This document shows, piece by piece, positions 1 to 10,137 of a stretch of 64,000 nucleotides of DNA; within the stretch, counting starts at the first letter, position 1, and each line of letters begins with the position of its first letter. Position numbers and translations under genes: made by a program. Source of the stretch: Naumovozyma dairenensis CBS 421. Taxonomy: Eukaryota > Ascomycota > Saccharomycetes > Saccharomycetales > Saccharomycetaceae. The notes under the pieces were generated by a model that worked only from the letters and a program-made list of their open reading frames with translations, searched no databases and was not told the origin of the DNA. Location: contig NC_016487.1 of NCBI RefSeq assembly GCF_000227115.2, positions 310,001-374,000 on the forward strand, read 5' to 3'.

Positions 1-537
1 ATTATCACTATATTCTTCATGCTCTGATTCGATGACAGGTAAGCTGCTCGGTATATCTTGATGAGTGCCATATTCCAAGTTAGCTTTTCCTTCTTCAAGT
101 TTCGATTCTGCGGTCGAGCTCTTTAAAGGCCTTTGAATAATACCTGCCATCTCCATAGAGTGTCCAGTATCCGGTATTGGTGTATTAGGTTCATTCTTTT
201 GAGTAGAAGTAACGATATCATCATGTGGTTTTCTCCTCGGTTCTCTTCTATTCGATGACTTACTATCTGGAACAAAATCAAAACTATGTAAAGTGACATC
301 AGGTGCAAATGAGACCCTTCGATTAACTTTATTTTGTAATTTAAGCGTATTGATTCGTGAGGTAGTATTATTGGCATCTAATATTTCATCCTTCGAAAGT
401 GGATGGCTGGGAAGTTGGAAATTTGATTCAAGAAAATCATACCCCTGTACTGGCTCGAATGATTGGCTAGAACTTTGTTTCAAAATACTTCTTTTTGGGG
501 CTCTATCTCCGTTTAATGGCTGGCTGCTACTCACCAT
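1..537 (-). CDS. SPC105: Spc105/KNL1 kinetochore scaffold, N-terminal 179 codons (partial)
   Basis: The 5' end of a gene that runs off the left edge. The ATG is at 537 and the frame stays open to base 1. Spc105/KNL1 is the outer-kinetochore scaffold that recruits protein phosphatase 1 and, through phosphorylated MELT repeats, the Bub1-Bub3 checkpoint. Visible here are a basic SILK motif at residues 17-20, the PP1-docking RVSF motif at 74-77 inside the conserved stretch VNRRVSFAPDVTLHSFDF, and one MELT-like MEMA near residue 130. The C-terminal coiled coil and RWD domains lie outside the window. It is divergent from PAN2, the same arrangement as YGL093W/YGL094C in S. cerevisiae, which supports the identification. 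The start is well placed because motif spacing matches the yeast protein. Confidence 0.9.
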   Translation of the reverse strand, partial: MVSSSQPLNGDRAPKRSILKQSSSQSFEPVQGYDFLESNFQLPSHPLSKDEILDANNTTSRINTLKLQNKVNRRVSFAPDVTLHSFDFVPDSKSSNRREPRRKPHDDIVTSTQKNEPNTPIPDTGHSMEMAGIIQRPLKSSTAESKLEEGKANLEYGTHQDIPSSLPVIESEHEEYSDN

Positions 538-869
538 ACTAATATTTGCCCCTACCTACCAGTTTCTGTTGTAAATACAGTTTTTTATCTTTGTTTATGT
601 ATCATCTACATGTTTATTTACGTATTTGTTTACCGCGAAGCTTTTTGCCTCCATTTTAAAGGAATGTTGCTGACTCGACTACAAATTATTCAAGGAAGTT
701 TATTCAACTTCAAGAAAAGAAAGACAGCTCAAATACATAGACTGCAATTTAGAAGGTAGCTAATCAGGTATAAGTACACGGACACATTGTGTAAAGAGCA
801 TCCTTTCTCTTTACTTACCCCAAGCCGTACAATACAGGTCTAAATAAACCTTTGAATGCTGATCGGACC
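538..869. promoter_or_regulatory. Divergent SPC105/PAN2 intergenic region
   Basis: About 330 bp between two divergent start codons. It is AT-rich with no recognisable RNA gene. It must carry the promoters of both genes. The only specific element seen is a five-codon upstream ORF at its right edge, listed separately. Confidence 0.6.
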
Positions 870-873
870 ATGA
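856..873 (+). promoter_or_regulatory. Five-codon upstream ORF overlapping the PAN2 start codon
   Basis: An ATG at 856 opens a frame of five codons whose TGA (871-873) overlaps the PAN2 ATG (870-872) as ATGA. The arrangement is directly visible. Whether the PAN2 transcript begins upstream of 856 is unknown, so a role in limiting or coupling PAN2 translation is inference. Confidence 0.4.
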
Positions 874-3800
874 ATAACTGGCAGCATTCATTCAATAATC
901 AGTGTAATCTAACAGAGCATCTTCAAAAGCCATACCTTCGTTTTGATAACAGAGAGAAGACAACGACAAAAGTAGTATTTGATGACCGAACAAATTTGAT
1001 ATGGGCTGGTGATTCGTATGGTTGCGTTTCGTCATATGACCCTTCATTTTCACTATACACACGATTTAAAGGACACATTGGTGGAGTTGCCGTGAACGAC
1101 CTTCTAAGCCACCGAGACGGGATTTTATCACTGAGTGAAGATTCATTGCACTTTTCTAATCGTAGAGGTGTGACGACATTCAACTTGACAAGTATAGACA
1201 TTGCAGCCTTTAGCGGATTGAAAGCTATGTGTTATTCTTCTCCAGAAAAACAGCATAAAGTTTACTGTGGTGGTGAAAATTTAGCATCTGGTATAACCTC
1301 TATTGATTTAACTAAAGGGAAGTTTATGTCATCGGGTTATTATAATTCTAAGGTAAAATTGTTAAAGTCAAATAATAAACTGATTACTGTAGGTAAAGAA
1401 TCCGGTTCAATAGACTTATATGACCCTAATTCCGACCATATCATTAAATCCTTTTCAGGACATTCAGCAACAATATCATCGATGGATGTCTGCGACTATA
1501 CTCTAATTACCGCCGGGAAATCCGAAAGATTTTCTACCATGTATGCGGATCCCTTTGTAAACGTGTATGATCTAAGAAATATGAAACAGTTACCTCCAAT
1601 ATCATTTTCTAAAGGAACAACAATGGGTAATGGGGGTGCCGATATTGTTCAATTACATCCATTATTGCCCACTGTCATGGTTGTTGCAACTTCCAGTGGT
1701 TCATTTGATTTTATCGATTTAGCAAATCCGACAATGAGGACTCAATATGTCCACCCTTGTCAATCAATAAAGGATTTAACTCTCTCACCCAATGGGGACT
1801 ATCTTTCTATTGTAGAATCTAACGATTGCTTGAATTTATGGAATAGGTCCCAAAATACAACTGGATTTACGAATTTGCCGGAACCATTAGAATACCCTGA
1901 TTGCGTTATGGATGGTCCAACTCAGGGCCCTGTTGATATTGACAACGATAACTATCCCTTAAGTAGTGTTGGTCTTCCATATTACCACGAGAAACTTCTG
2001 TCTGCTTGGCCTCGTGTTATCTTCAAAAGTAGTGGGACTATCCCACGTAAATTCGATATGAATTCATTACCATTCTCATCAAATAAACTAACTGCATCTT
2101 CTCAGCTTTCCAATCTAATTAATGAACAATTCCCATTCCACCGTTATGATAAAACAACTATGGGATACAGAAACGTTGCGGAGCCGTACGTTTGTGTGAG
2201 TGATCTTAGAAATCATTCAAGTATAGATTTGAAACCAGAAGAGCTAACTAGATACAAGCCTGCTAATGATTTAGAAATCCCTCCTGCAGTTCGTACTCTA
2301 CCATTTACTTCAGGGAGGTTTGGTTCGAATAATTTTGATTTTAGAGGATTCAATAAGACTTCATATTCTGGATTAGATACAGATATTGATAACTTATATA
2401 CGAATGCTATTCTTCAACTTTATAGGTTTGTCCCCGAAGTTTACAATTTTGTTGTCGGATGTTTAAAGGATGAGAATCTTGACAAGATTACTTTACTTTC
2501 CGACTTAGGTTATCTTTATGATATGATGGGTAGATCTCGTGGGAAGGTCTGTAGTTCTTCAGGTTTCCAATTAGCTTTAAATTCTATCGATGAAGCTAAA
2601 GAATTAAATCTAGTTAATACACCTAACGAATATACTAAAGATACTTTGGCGCTTGACAGGTTAAATTTGAATTCTGATAAGCTCACCCCCCCATCAACAT
2701 CTTCTACTTCGAGCAGTTATAGTAAACCAGTTGAAAAATTATACAAGAGCCTATCGCAAAGATTCAATGATTTTTTACTTTCCAGATTGATCAAAGAAGA
2801 ATTTACCACTACTGGAAACAATACAGCGTTAGAGCAATGTTTTGGATTCCAATTGGAAACGAATGTGAATGCGACCTGTAATGATTATGAAAGACAATCC
2901 ACTATAATCCCAACATTAACTGTTCTGTCACCAGCACGAAATGGTATTAAGCAATCTAACAAAAAATACAATAATAACAATAATCAATCTATCCTCACAT
3001 ATATCGAAACATCAATGAAAAGAATAAAACATATTAATAGCCGCTGTGACAAGTGTCACAAGCAAGAAGTGGTAGAATATGAACGTACGATTAAAAATTT
3101 GCCCCCTGTTTTATCTTTAGAAATATTATTAACTAAGAATGAATGGAACACTGTGAAAAATGCAAAAAATTGGTTAGCGAAGGGATTTTACGCTACCATT
3201 CTCAAAGATAAAGCAGTCATTAGATCCAATGCCATTGATCTTAAATCAAACAATCAAGTTTTTAAATATGAATTAAATGGGTATGTTGCGAGGATCAACG
3301 ACCCGGCCGGTGAGTTGAAATTAGTTACATATGCCAGAGTTTTCGATTACAAGCTTAACGTTTTCAAATGGTATATGCTTAATGATTATTTAGTTATTGA
3401 AGTCGATGAAGAGGAAGCTTTAAATATATCTCCATGGTGGAAAACCCCTGAATTAGTTATTTATTGTGATGCTGAAGAACTTCGTAAACCATTTTTTTCA
3501 GTAGACACGTATTCCATCAATTATGATATTTTATATCGTGATCATTTTGCTGCTGGTGTCAGAAAAGGTGTCAAGACTGAATATAAGTTGTTGACTAAGA
3601 GTGAAGGACCTACAGCAGGAACGTTAGTAGCTATTGATGCTGAATTTGTTCTACTAAATGATGAACTGAGTGAAATCAATTGTAAAGGTGCCAAGACTAT
3701 TGCTAGATCTAAAAGAATTGCACTAGCAAGGGTGTCTGTCTTAAGAGGAGAAGAATCTGAATTATTTGGTTTACCTTTTATTGATGATTATATTGTCACC

Positions 3801-4262
3801 ACAGATCATATTGAAAACTACTTGACACGGTATAGTGGTATACATCCTGGTGATTTAGACCCACTAACGAGCTCTAGACCGTTAGTGATGAGGTCAGTAA
3901 TTTATAGGAAACTTTGGTTATTGTTGCAATTAGGTTGTGTATTTGTTGGTCATGGATTATACAATGATTTTAAGAATATTAATATTAATGTTCCAAGTAA
4001 ACAAATCAGAGATACCGCTTTGTATTTCTTACAAGGTAAAAGGTATTTATCACTAAGATATCTTGCCTTTGTTTTGTTAGGTAATAATGTGCAAGAAGGT
4101 GATCATGACTCAATTGAGGATGCTCACACGGCATTAATACTTTACAAGAAGTATTTGAATTTGAAAGAAAATGGTACTTTAGAAGCAACGATTAAAAGTT
4201 TATATGACGAAGGAAGAGCTTCTAATTATAAAGTTCCTGAAAAACAAGCTAAACAGCTGTGA
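870..4262 (+). CDS. PAN2: Pan2, catalytic subunit of the Pan2-Pan3 poly(A) nuclease
   Basis: Pan2 trims mRNA poly(A) tails in the cytoplasm as a dimer with Pan3, recruited by poly(A)-binding protein. The order of domains is a WD40-like N-terminus (about 1-350), an inactive ubiquitin-hydrolase-like domain with a CDKC/CHKQ cysteine cluster (about 470-880), and an RNase-D-type DEDDh exonuclease at the C-terminus. Catalytic residues are visible: D923 and E925 in DAEF, D1033 in GLYNDF, and H1079 and D1084 in HDSIEDAHTAL. I start at 870 (MNNWQHSF), matching the yeast N-terminus; the frame is open to a TTG at 852 but that is not a likely start. Length is 1130 residues, normal for the family. Neighbour SPC105 is conserved. 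Confidence 0.97.
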   Translation: MNNWQHSFNNQCNLTEHLQKPYLRFDNREKTTTKVVFDDRTNLIWAGDSYGCVSSYDPSFSLYTRFKGHIGGVAVNDLLSHRDGILSLSEDSLHFSNRRGVTTFNLTSIDIAAFSGLKAMCYSSPEKQHKVYCGGENLASGITSIDLTKGKFMSSGYYNSKVKLLKSNNKLITVGKESGSIDLYDPNSDHIIKSFSGHSATISSMDVCDYTLITAGKSERFSTMYADPFVNVYDLRNMKQLPPISFSKGTTMGNGGADIVQLHPLLPTVMVVATSSGSFDFIDLANPTMRTQYVHPCQSIKDLTLSPNGDYLSIVESNDCLNLWNRSQNTTGFTNLPEPLEYPDCVMDGPTQGPVDIDNDNYPLSSVGLPYYHEKLLSAWPRVIFKSSGTIPRKFDMNSLPFSSNKLTASSQLSNLINEQFPFHRYDKTTMGYRNVAEPYVCVSDLRNHSSIDLKPEELTRYKPANDLEIPPAVRTLPFTSGRFGSNNFDFRGFNKTSYSGLDTDIDNLYTNAILQLYRFVPEVYNFVVGCLKDENLDKITLLSDLGYLYDMMGRSRGKVCSSSGFQLALNSIDEAKELNLVNTPNEYTKDTLALDRLNLNSDKLTPPSTSSTSSSYSKPVEKLYKSLSQRFNDFLLSRLIKEEFTTTGNNTALEQCFGFQLETNVNATCNDYERQSTIIPTLTVLSPARNGIKQSNKKYNNNNNQSILTYIETSMKRIKHINSRCDKCHKQEVVEYERTIKNLPPVLSLEILLTKNEWNTVKNAKNWLAKGFYATILKDKAVIRSNAIDLKSNNQVFKYELNGYVARINDPAGELKLVTYARVFDYKLNVFKWYMLNDYLVIEVDEEEALNISPWWKTPELVIYCDAEELRKPFFSVDTYSINYDILYRDHFAAGVRKGVKTEYKLLTKSEGPTAGTLVAIDAEFVLLNDELSEINCKGAKTIARSKRIALARVSVLRGEESELFGLPFIDDYIVTTDHIENYLTRYSGIHPGDLDPLTSSRPLVMRSVIYRKLWLLLQLGCVFVGHGLYNDFKNININVPSKQIRDTALYFLQGKRYLSLRYLAFVLLGNNVQEGDHDSIEDAHTALILYKKYLNLKENGTLEATIKSLYDEGRASNYKVPEKQAKQL

Positions 4263-4509
4263 TATTTGAATAGACTTCCAGGAAGAAAACATTTAGATAA
4301 AAAAAAATAAACCAAGAAAAGAAAAAAACGTAAAAAATTTTCTATGTAATGCGGTATATATACAAAAAAAATATGGCATTATGTTTTTAACAGGAAAGGA
4401 TATTTATTTATAGAACTGTCGCGACAAACACTTTAGTATGATAACTTTCATAAAGTTTGATGAGGAAATGAACTAAGAAGAGAATCTACGAGTCACGGAT
4501 TTTTTATGG

Positions 4510-5877
4510 TTAGCAATATTTTTCTTCCCAATGAATGACTTGCTTGGCCAATTCATCCATAGATTTCAATAGATCATTATGTTTATCATATATGCTATCA
4601 ATTTTTTCCTTAATGAACTTATCATTATCGACAAAACGAGCAATCTGATCTCTTGATGCTTGTTCTCCACTCAATTCCCATTGTGTCCTAGAAATATATT
4701 CTAATATTGCTGCGGATCTTCTTCTCATTTCATTCATTGTTGTACGTTTAGGAGGGATTCTCGGTTTGACGGATTTTGATAAAGCGATATCATTGTCGTT
4801 ATAAGTATTATTACTATTATTATCTTTCAATTTCCTTGCCGCATTTCTCTTGGTAGTAGATGTATTACTATTAACGGAAGTATTACTTCTACTTTTATTT
4901 ATCCTCGGTTTAGTAACCCTTGTAGATCTCCTTGGAGCCGGTTTTTTCATAATTTCTTCCTTAACATCAGTTTCTTCTGAAGTCAACGAGGCTGGTGGTG
5001 ATATTGATTTTTTTGTTGAATTTGTAAAGGAGGAAGAGTTTGAGTCATTTTTGAAGTTGGTAGTTTCATTGTTCTTTATATTGTCTTTTTCTTCTCCATT
5101 TAATTTTTCTTCTTCATCCTTCATCTCATCATGTTCGTTTTTAGATTCCTTTGTAGCATTATCGTCTTCTGGATTTCCTACTAATTTACTGGCATCAATA
5201 GCTTTTTGTAGCATCAATTGATATTGCTTTTCCTCTCTCTCCATAGTGGTAGCTCTTTTCCTATTGTCTCTTATTTGTTTTGTAGTTTCTGGAGTAGGTT
5301 CGTGATCAGGCTTATCCGGAATCATGTCATCATCCACATCTTCTTTTTGATCATCAGTATGCAATGCATCCACGTGGTCATTATTATTTCGTTGTAGTTT
5401 TTTGTTGTGTTCATCATCATTCTCACCTTCAGCAACAAGATTGTCATAAGCATCGTCATCTATCTTTCTAGTATCTTCTTGTACCTCTTCTTGCTCTTTC
5501 GGTTCAATTTCTTTTGAACCTTTATAAATGGAAGATTTCCCAGAAGGAGCAATCTGATGCAATTCAGGTTTACATAACTCACACCAATATTTATCAGGCA
5601 CATTATCATTTTCTAAGATGCCCACACAATAACCATGTTGCCAAACTGAACATTGTTCACATTGAATATAAAGTCCTGAATCACCATCAGGAAGGTCTAT
5701 CTTACCACAAATACATCTTGTAATTTCTTCCTCTTCCTCCTCAGCCTCTACATCCACATCAGCAATATCTTCCTCTTCCTCCTTCACTTCTTCTTCAGCT
5801 ACTGCAGCTGCTACCGCTAGCTGTTTTGGGTCCTCATTTCCAGGTTGTGTTTGGAATTCCTTCGTTACTACGCTCAT
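4510..5877 (-). CDS. CTI6: Cti6-like PHD-finger subunit of the Rpd3L histone deacetylase
   Basis: A 455-residue nuclear protein with one PHD finger at 55-102; the C4HC3 ligands are C55, C57, C73, C76, H81, C84, C99 and C102. In yeast Cti6 belongs to the Rpd3L deacetylase, binds methylated H3K4 and contacts Cyc8-Tup1. The finger, the following PELHQ stretch and the C-terminal MNEMRRRSAAILEYISRTQW block match the Cti6 family. The remainder is low complexity: a very acidic N-terminus (28-51) and Asn/Ser/Thr/Lys-rich middle. In S. cerevisiae the gene is YPL181W, a few genes from CBC2 and CUP9, both of which follow here, so synteny agrees. Its strand relative to CBC2 is reversed from S. cerevisiae. 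Confidence 0.9.
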   Translation of the reverse strand: MSVVTKEFQTQPGNEDPKQLAVAAAVAEEEVKEEEEDIADVDVEAEEEEEEITRCICGKIDLPDGDSGLYIQCEQCSVWQHGYCVGILENDNVPDKYWCELCKPELHQIAPSGKSSIYKGSKEIEPKEQEEVQEDTRKIDDDAYDNLVAEGENDDEHNKKLQRNNNDHVDALHTDDQKEDVDDDMIPDKPDHEPTPETTKQIRDNRKRATTMEREEKQYQLMLQKAIDASKLVGNPEDDNATKESKNEHDEMKDEEEKLNGEEKDNIKNNETTNFKNDSNSSSFTNSTKKSISPPASLTSEETDVKEEIMKKPAPRRSTRVTKPRINKSRSNTSVNSNTSTTKRNAARKLKDNNSNNTYNDNDIALSKSVKPRIPPKRTTMNEMRRRSAAILEYISRTQWELSGEQASRDQIARFVDNDKFIKEKIDSIYDKHNDLLKSMDELAKQVIHWEEKYC

Positions 5878-6418
5878 AGTTTCTAGTTATTTTATTACTG
5901 CTATCTTTTGTGTTCTTTCCTTTCAAAAAGATATTCATACTCACACGAATGAATAGAACGTAACTTTTGAAAGTATCTTTTATAGCAAGAACCACATGAA
6001 TGGAAAGCTTCTGTGATGTTACTTGAAATAGTATGATATATTTATTTTTGTTCAATTAAAAATTTCCAGTAAAAATGGGCTGTCTTCTACGGGCTATCTC
6101 TGTAAACGGACTATCTTTTATATAACTTCTCTTCTTAAAGGGTAGAAAGTAAAAGTAAAGTAAAGCAAAAAGTAGACTAAATTACACGTTAGATGTCTAA
6201 CTTCCTAATCATTCTGTCCATATCACTCTCTGTATATACAAGGACTCAGGGAGGTTACTTATGTAGGGTCACTTTGTTGATACACACTTATGCAGCAATA
6301 TGGAATAACGTACTACCAGTAATAAATAATACGAAGAAGAAATGGTCAAGAGAACCATGTACATACAAAGATATAAAAAGAGCACAAAAAGAACCAAGGG
6401 AAACTCTTGTCCAGCTAC

Positions 6419-6442
6419 GCTCAGGAGTTCGCTCAGGAGTTC
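6419..6442. repeat. Perfect 12-bp tandem duplication
   Basis: The unit GCTCAGGAGTTC occurs twice head to tail, about 150 bp on the 3' side of tRNA-Glu. It is intergenic with no evident function. Confidence 0.8.
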
Positions 6443-6573
6443 GCAGTATATTTCGATAATATCTTGTACAAAAAAACGAGAATAACATTCAACATATCAT
6501 TTTCCTGTTGGGAGTTAAAACCAAAGTTCTTGATAAATGGAGGCATATTGATTATAAATTCCATAGAAAATAT

Positions 6574-6579
6574 AAAAAA
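6574..6579 (-). terminator. RNA polymerase III terminator of tRNA-Glu
   Basis: A run of six T on the minus strand, 12 bases past the tRNA 3' end, the usual Pol III stop. Confidence 0.8.
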
Positions 6580-6590
6580 TAATTCGGATA

Positions 6591-6662
6591 CTCCGATACG
6601 GGGAGTCGAACCCCGGTCTCCACGGTGAAAGCGTGATGTGATAGCCGTTACACTATATCGGA
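6591..6662 (-). tRNA. tE(UUC): tRNA-Glu, anticodon TTC
   Basis: A 72-nt cloverleaf on the minus strand without an intron. The acceptor stem closes TCCGATA with TATCGGA, the anticodon TTC is at 6629-6627, and the B box reads GGTTCGACTCC. As far as I remember the S. cerevisiae tRNA-Glu(UUC), the sequence is identical. A T6 terminator follows. Confidence 0.98.
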
Positions 6663-6911
6663 TCAAATTTGATACATTTTTATATTTCCAGCCAGTGTCT
6701 TTATAATACTAAACACATGTGCCCATATATATATATTTTCTTTTTGTTCATGATTAACTTTTAATACCAAAAGAAGAAATGGATTAAACATAAATCGACC
6801 AAATCGATGGCAATAGATCTCACTTCTCTATTGTCATGGTGGCCACATAAGACGTGAAGAAATAACCAAACCCTGAATGATTGTCACATAATCCCAACTA
6901 GAAACGCTGCG

Positions 6912-7745
6912 ATGTCCTTAGCTGAATTTGATGAATTGAAATTTGATCACTCAGCTCCAAGATTAGACAAACCCTCCACATACTTACTAAGGAAAGCTAG
7001 AAAGAACCCCAACGGATTACAAGAATTAAGACAATCATTAAAATCATGTACTATTTACGTTGGTAATTTATCATTCTATACGTCTGAGGAACAAATTTAT
7101 GAATTATTTAGTAAATGTGGGTTCATTAAGAGAATTATAATGGGGTTAGATAGATTTAAATTCACGCCTTGTGGATTTTGTTTCATTATTTATAGTAGCC
7201 CCAATGAAGCTTTGAATGCTTTGAAATATCTTTCTGATACGAAATTAGATGATAAACATATTACTATTGATTTAGATCCTGGATTTGAAGATGGGAGACA
7301 ATTCGGAAGAGGGAAAAGTGGTGGTCAAGTTAGTGATGAATTAAGATTTGAATTCGATGCATCGAGAGGTGGGTTTGGGTTACCATTTAATGGTGGGGAT
7401 GATAATGGTGGTTATCAATCAAAAGTTGATGAATTTGGTGGTCCAATAGAAATTAATACTAATAGTAATTTCAATGATTATAATCGTAATAATTTCGGTA
7501 CACGTAGAGTTAAGTTTGGTTATATCCCACCTCCAGATGCAATGGGGACGTTCAGCTTTAAAACTGAGGATGGTACATTGAGAGATGGATTAGGTAATAT
7601 AATTAAAGAGGAAGATAGAATTAAAGAAGAAGGGTTTGATAATGATGGTTTTGGAGGTATGAAAACTGAAAATCAAGATGAATATATCAAGAAGGAGGAA
7701 ATTAAAGATGAGGATCAACACGATACTTATATTCCTGAACGCTGA
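6912..7745 (+). CDS. CBC2: Cbc2 (CBP20), small subunit of the nuclear cap-binding complex
   Basis: Cbc2 binds the 7-methylguanosine cap of nascent mRNA together with Sto1/Cbc1 and promotes splicing and export. The protein has a single RRM at about 46-123 with RNP2 IYVGNL (48-53) and RNP1 CGFCFIIY (87-94). The family-specific N-terminus ([17 protein letters not shown]) and the post-[19 protein letters not shown] segment supply the cap-stacking Tyr and basic tail. The C-terminal half is Asn/Gly/Asp/Glu rich, making it longer (277 aa) than the yeast protein (about 208). It is convergent with CUP9, as in YPL178W/YPL177C. Confidence 0.96.
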   Translation: MSLAEFDELKFDHSAPRLDKPSTYLLRKARKNPNGLQELRQSLKSCTIYVGNLSFYTSEEQIYELFSKCGFIKRIIMGLDRFKFTPCGFCFIIYSSPNEALNALKYLSDTKLDDKHITIDLDPGFEDGRQFGRGKSGGQVSDELRFEFDASRGGFGLPFNGGDDNGGYQSKVDEFGGPIEINTNSNFNDYNRNNFGTRRVKFGYIPPPDAMGTFSFKTEDGTLRDGLGNIIKEEDRIKEEGFDNDGFGGMKTENQDEYIKKEEIKDEDQHDTYIPER

Positions 7746-8159
7746 AGAGAGAAAAAACAAAACATAACAGAATAAAAAGAGAAGGAAGAATGACGTCTTC
7801 ATATAGCTGTACTTTGGTTTTTTTTAGCTCCAATTACTATTGTAAAACACCGTAAATTACGTGGATTATGTTATAGCTTATATATATATATAGAACACAA
7901 GAAAAAGTCGAAACTGCATAAATTACTAATTTTTTTTTGTAGATTGGTATATTGGAGAAAGAATATATTATAATTATATGATGGTCTAAACAAAACTGCA
8001 ACGTTATATAGATATGAATATAAATGTAACTTAACTTGTTAAAATCAAAGAAAAAAATTCGGAAATGTACCTTACTCTAATCCTAACCAGTAGGGGGGAG
8101 GTGGGGTAGTATTTTTTAAATTGAACGCTATTGAAAAGGGAAAGACAAGAAAAGAGAAA
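7746..8159. other. Convergent 3' region between CBC2 and CUP9
   Basis: About 410 bp, strongly AT-rich with a (TA)n run near 7880 that could serve 3'-end formation for both convergent genes. No coding or RNA signal seen. Confidence 0.6.
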
Positions 8160-9389
8160 TCATGATAGTTCATGATGATGATGATTATTTTGTTGTTGTA
8201 ATTGTAATTGTAATTGTAATTGTTTTTGTTCTTCTTCCTTTTTAAGTGCTTCTTCTTTTGCTTTTAAGAAAATATAAGAGTCTGAGTTTTCATTAAACAC
8301 TTTCCTTCTTCTAACATTTATGAACCAATTTGATAGTTGAATCTTAGTTAGTCCTGTTTGTTTTAATAGCTCCTTCTTCTCTTGTGTTGTTGGATAAGGG
8401 TTAGTTAAATGATCTAATAGCCATTCATTTAATATTTGTACTGTTGTTATTGGTAAACTTGATCTTCTGCCCGAACCCTTCTTCCTTCTCATATTCATCT
8501 CATTTTGTGGTGATGTAATAGCGGTAGTATGATGATTTTTCTTAGATATTGACCTGTTATTTGGGGGACTATTGGAACGAATTCTAGGAATTGTTGAATG
8601 CCTCCTTCCTAAGTTAGGACGACCATCAGGTGATTGTGTGTCTACGTCATGTGTTATTATTTTAGTCGTATTATCATTGTTGTTAGTGAGTGTACTCTTT
8701 GCCGTCGATGGTGAAGTGATTGTTGAAGAAGGGGAAGTAGAAGACGTATCAATCAAATTCAAAATACCTCTTGATTGTCTTGTAGTTGGAGTATAATAAC
8801 TATAATTATAATTTTCGTTATTATTGTTTGAACTTGTTGAATTGAATTTGAAATTATGGAATTGTGCTAATTTTTGGACTTCATGGAATGGAGATACTGC
8901 TTGCTTAATATTACGACTGTTTGAAGTTATATTTCTCTCTAAATCGTTATCATCTCTTGACTGTAGGGGACGAATTTCAATACCATTATTATTACAACTC
9001 CTGTTATCATATGGAATAGGAGCTATTGAAGATGTATAATTTGATGGTGGGTTCCCAGGTAGAATGTTCAAATAGCTTGAAGTAGCAGCACTAGTACCAG
9101 GAACAATGGCCGAAGTGACAGTAGAGTTGTTATTAGGGAAAAAAGCTGCAGAAGAGGCAATTTGCAGTAATGGGGAAGACATAGGTGATTTTGATAATGA
9201 AACCCTTGGTGATAATTGCTGTGGTTGCTCTTGCTGTTGTTGTTGTTGCTGGTTCTGAAGTGGACGTTGTCCTTGATCCAAATAATAATCTGTATTATTT
9301 AGCTGTAATTTTTCATAGCTTTCATTTTCTAATGTATCAAATAATATTTTGATTGGTGGTAAGGGGATTTGTGATGTTTGTTGACTCAT
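8160..9389 (-). CDS. CUP9: TALE homeodomain transcription factor, Cup9/Tos8 family
   Basis: A 409-residue DNA-binding protein with a TALE-class (three-residue loop) homeodomain at about 308-368. The recognition helix contains WFINVRRRK (355-363) and the extra loop NPYP. Cup9 represses the peptide transporter gene PTR2 in S. cerevisiae; Tos8 is its WGD paralog. Both neighbours fit: CBC2 convergent on one side (as for CUP9) and SRM1 on the other (as for TOS8), so this is the descendant of the ancestral locus and the name is a choice between two ohnologs. Outside the homeodomain it is low complexity: poly-Q near residue 50, Asn/Ser/Thr tracts, and a C-terminal LQLQLQL run encoded by a 6-bp DNA repeat. 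Confidence 0.9.
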   Translation of the reverse strand: MSQQTSQIPLPPIKILFDTLENESYEKLQLNNTDYYLDQGQRPLQNQQQQQQQEQPQQLSPRVSLSKSPMSSPLLQIASSAAFFPNNNSTVTSAIVPGTSAATSSYLNILPGNPPSNYTSSIAPIPYDNRSCNNNGIEIRPLQSRDDNDLERNITSNSRNIKQAVSPFHEVQKLAQFHNFKFNSTSSNNNNENYNYSYYTPTTRQSRGILNLIDTSSTSPSSTITSPSTAKSTLTNNNDNTTKIITHDVDTQSPDGRPNLGRRHSTIPRIRSNSPPNNRSISKKNHHTTAITSPQNEMNMRRKKGSGRRSSLPITTVQILNEWLLDHLTNPYPTTQEKKELLKQTGLTKIQLSNWFINVRRRKVFNENSDSYIFLKAKEEALKKEEEQKQLQLQLQLQQQNNHHHHELS

Positions 9390-9786
9390 TTAGGTATAAA
9401 TATCAAATATATAAAATATATATTTTATTATAGGGAAAAACTCTTCAGGACAGTTTAGTATTGGTAAGCTAACTCGAAATGGAATAAAATAACGTATTAG
9501 AAGAGGTTTAAAACAAGGTGGGGCAACTCATGTATATGGAGAAAATAAAGACTTTTTGCATTTACACAGGTGTATATATATAACTAATTATTGATATATG
9601 CCTTTCACTTTGGAAATACCTGGAGGATATTTTGCGTAAACAGGTGAATTATGTAATAAGTTACACATTTGACGTTTTTTGTAGCTGCGTAAGGGAATGC
9701 CTTAATATTTCTCGAGGAAGATATGTCACTTTCAGCAAATTGAGCGCGCGGATAACCTTACAATTTGGAAGAAAGAAATGGAGTTA

Positions 9787-9820
9787 CTTGATTGCTTGAT
9801 TGCTTGATTGCTTGATTGCT
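9787..9820. repeat. 8-bp tandem repeat, four copies
   Basis: CTTGATTG repeated four times in register, followed by a partial copy. It lies about 400 bp upstream of the CUP9 ATG. Confidence 0.9.
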
Positions 9821-10129
9821 GCTTGCATTAATCAATGATTAATTAGTTAATTACTTGATTTAGCGATGGGGTATAAACTATCTTTGTTTTGTATCATCAT
9901 CTCCTGCTCTTTTCCAAAGCTTAATAATCTTGTAACGTCCCAAACACCTTCCTTCCCTCCCGAGACACAGACAAACAGACAGACAGATAGACAGACACTA
10001 AGGGTTATTGGCCTACCGGCTTTATTCTCCATGGCAATTTCAAGCAGTGATGACATAACTCCCCCTCGGAGAACTCGCTCAGCAAAATTAAGTCCAATAA
10101 CGGCGGACGTCCTGTACGTTTTCGCAGTC

Positions 10130-10137
10130 TCCGCGGA
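10130..10137. promoter_or_regulatory. Perfect PDRE-type palindrome TCCGCGGA
   Basis: Exact match to the Pdr1/Pdr3 (PDRE) palindrome, 741 bp upstream of the CUP9 ATG and inside the GC-rich island. The match is certain; function is not, since chance matches are likelier in GC-rich sequence. Confidence 0.35.

Larger units (their letters stand above)
5878..6590. other. Gene-free interval between CTI6 and tRNA-Glu
   Basis: About 710 bp. It holds the CTI6 promoter. The longest open frames (6193-6459 and overlapping ones) have no family signal and disagree between strands, so I do not call them. A perfect 12-bp tandem duplication (6419-6442) is the only repeat. Regions next to yeast tRNA genes often hold retrotransposon debris, but I cannot identify an LTR here. 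Confidence 0.5.

Noticed and set aside
605..640. Replication-origin consensus (10 of 11 match near ATTTACGTATT)
   Set aside because: Near matches to the 11-bp consensus are frequent in AT-rich DNA, and without B elements or data this cannot be supported.
6193..6666. Overlapping open frames of 66-88 codons around tRNA-Glu
   Set aside because: They overlap on both strands and run into the tRNA gene itself, with no family resemblance.
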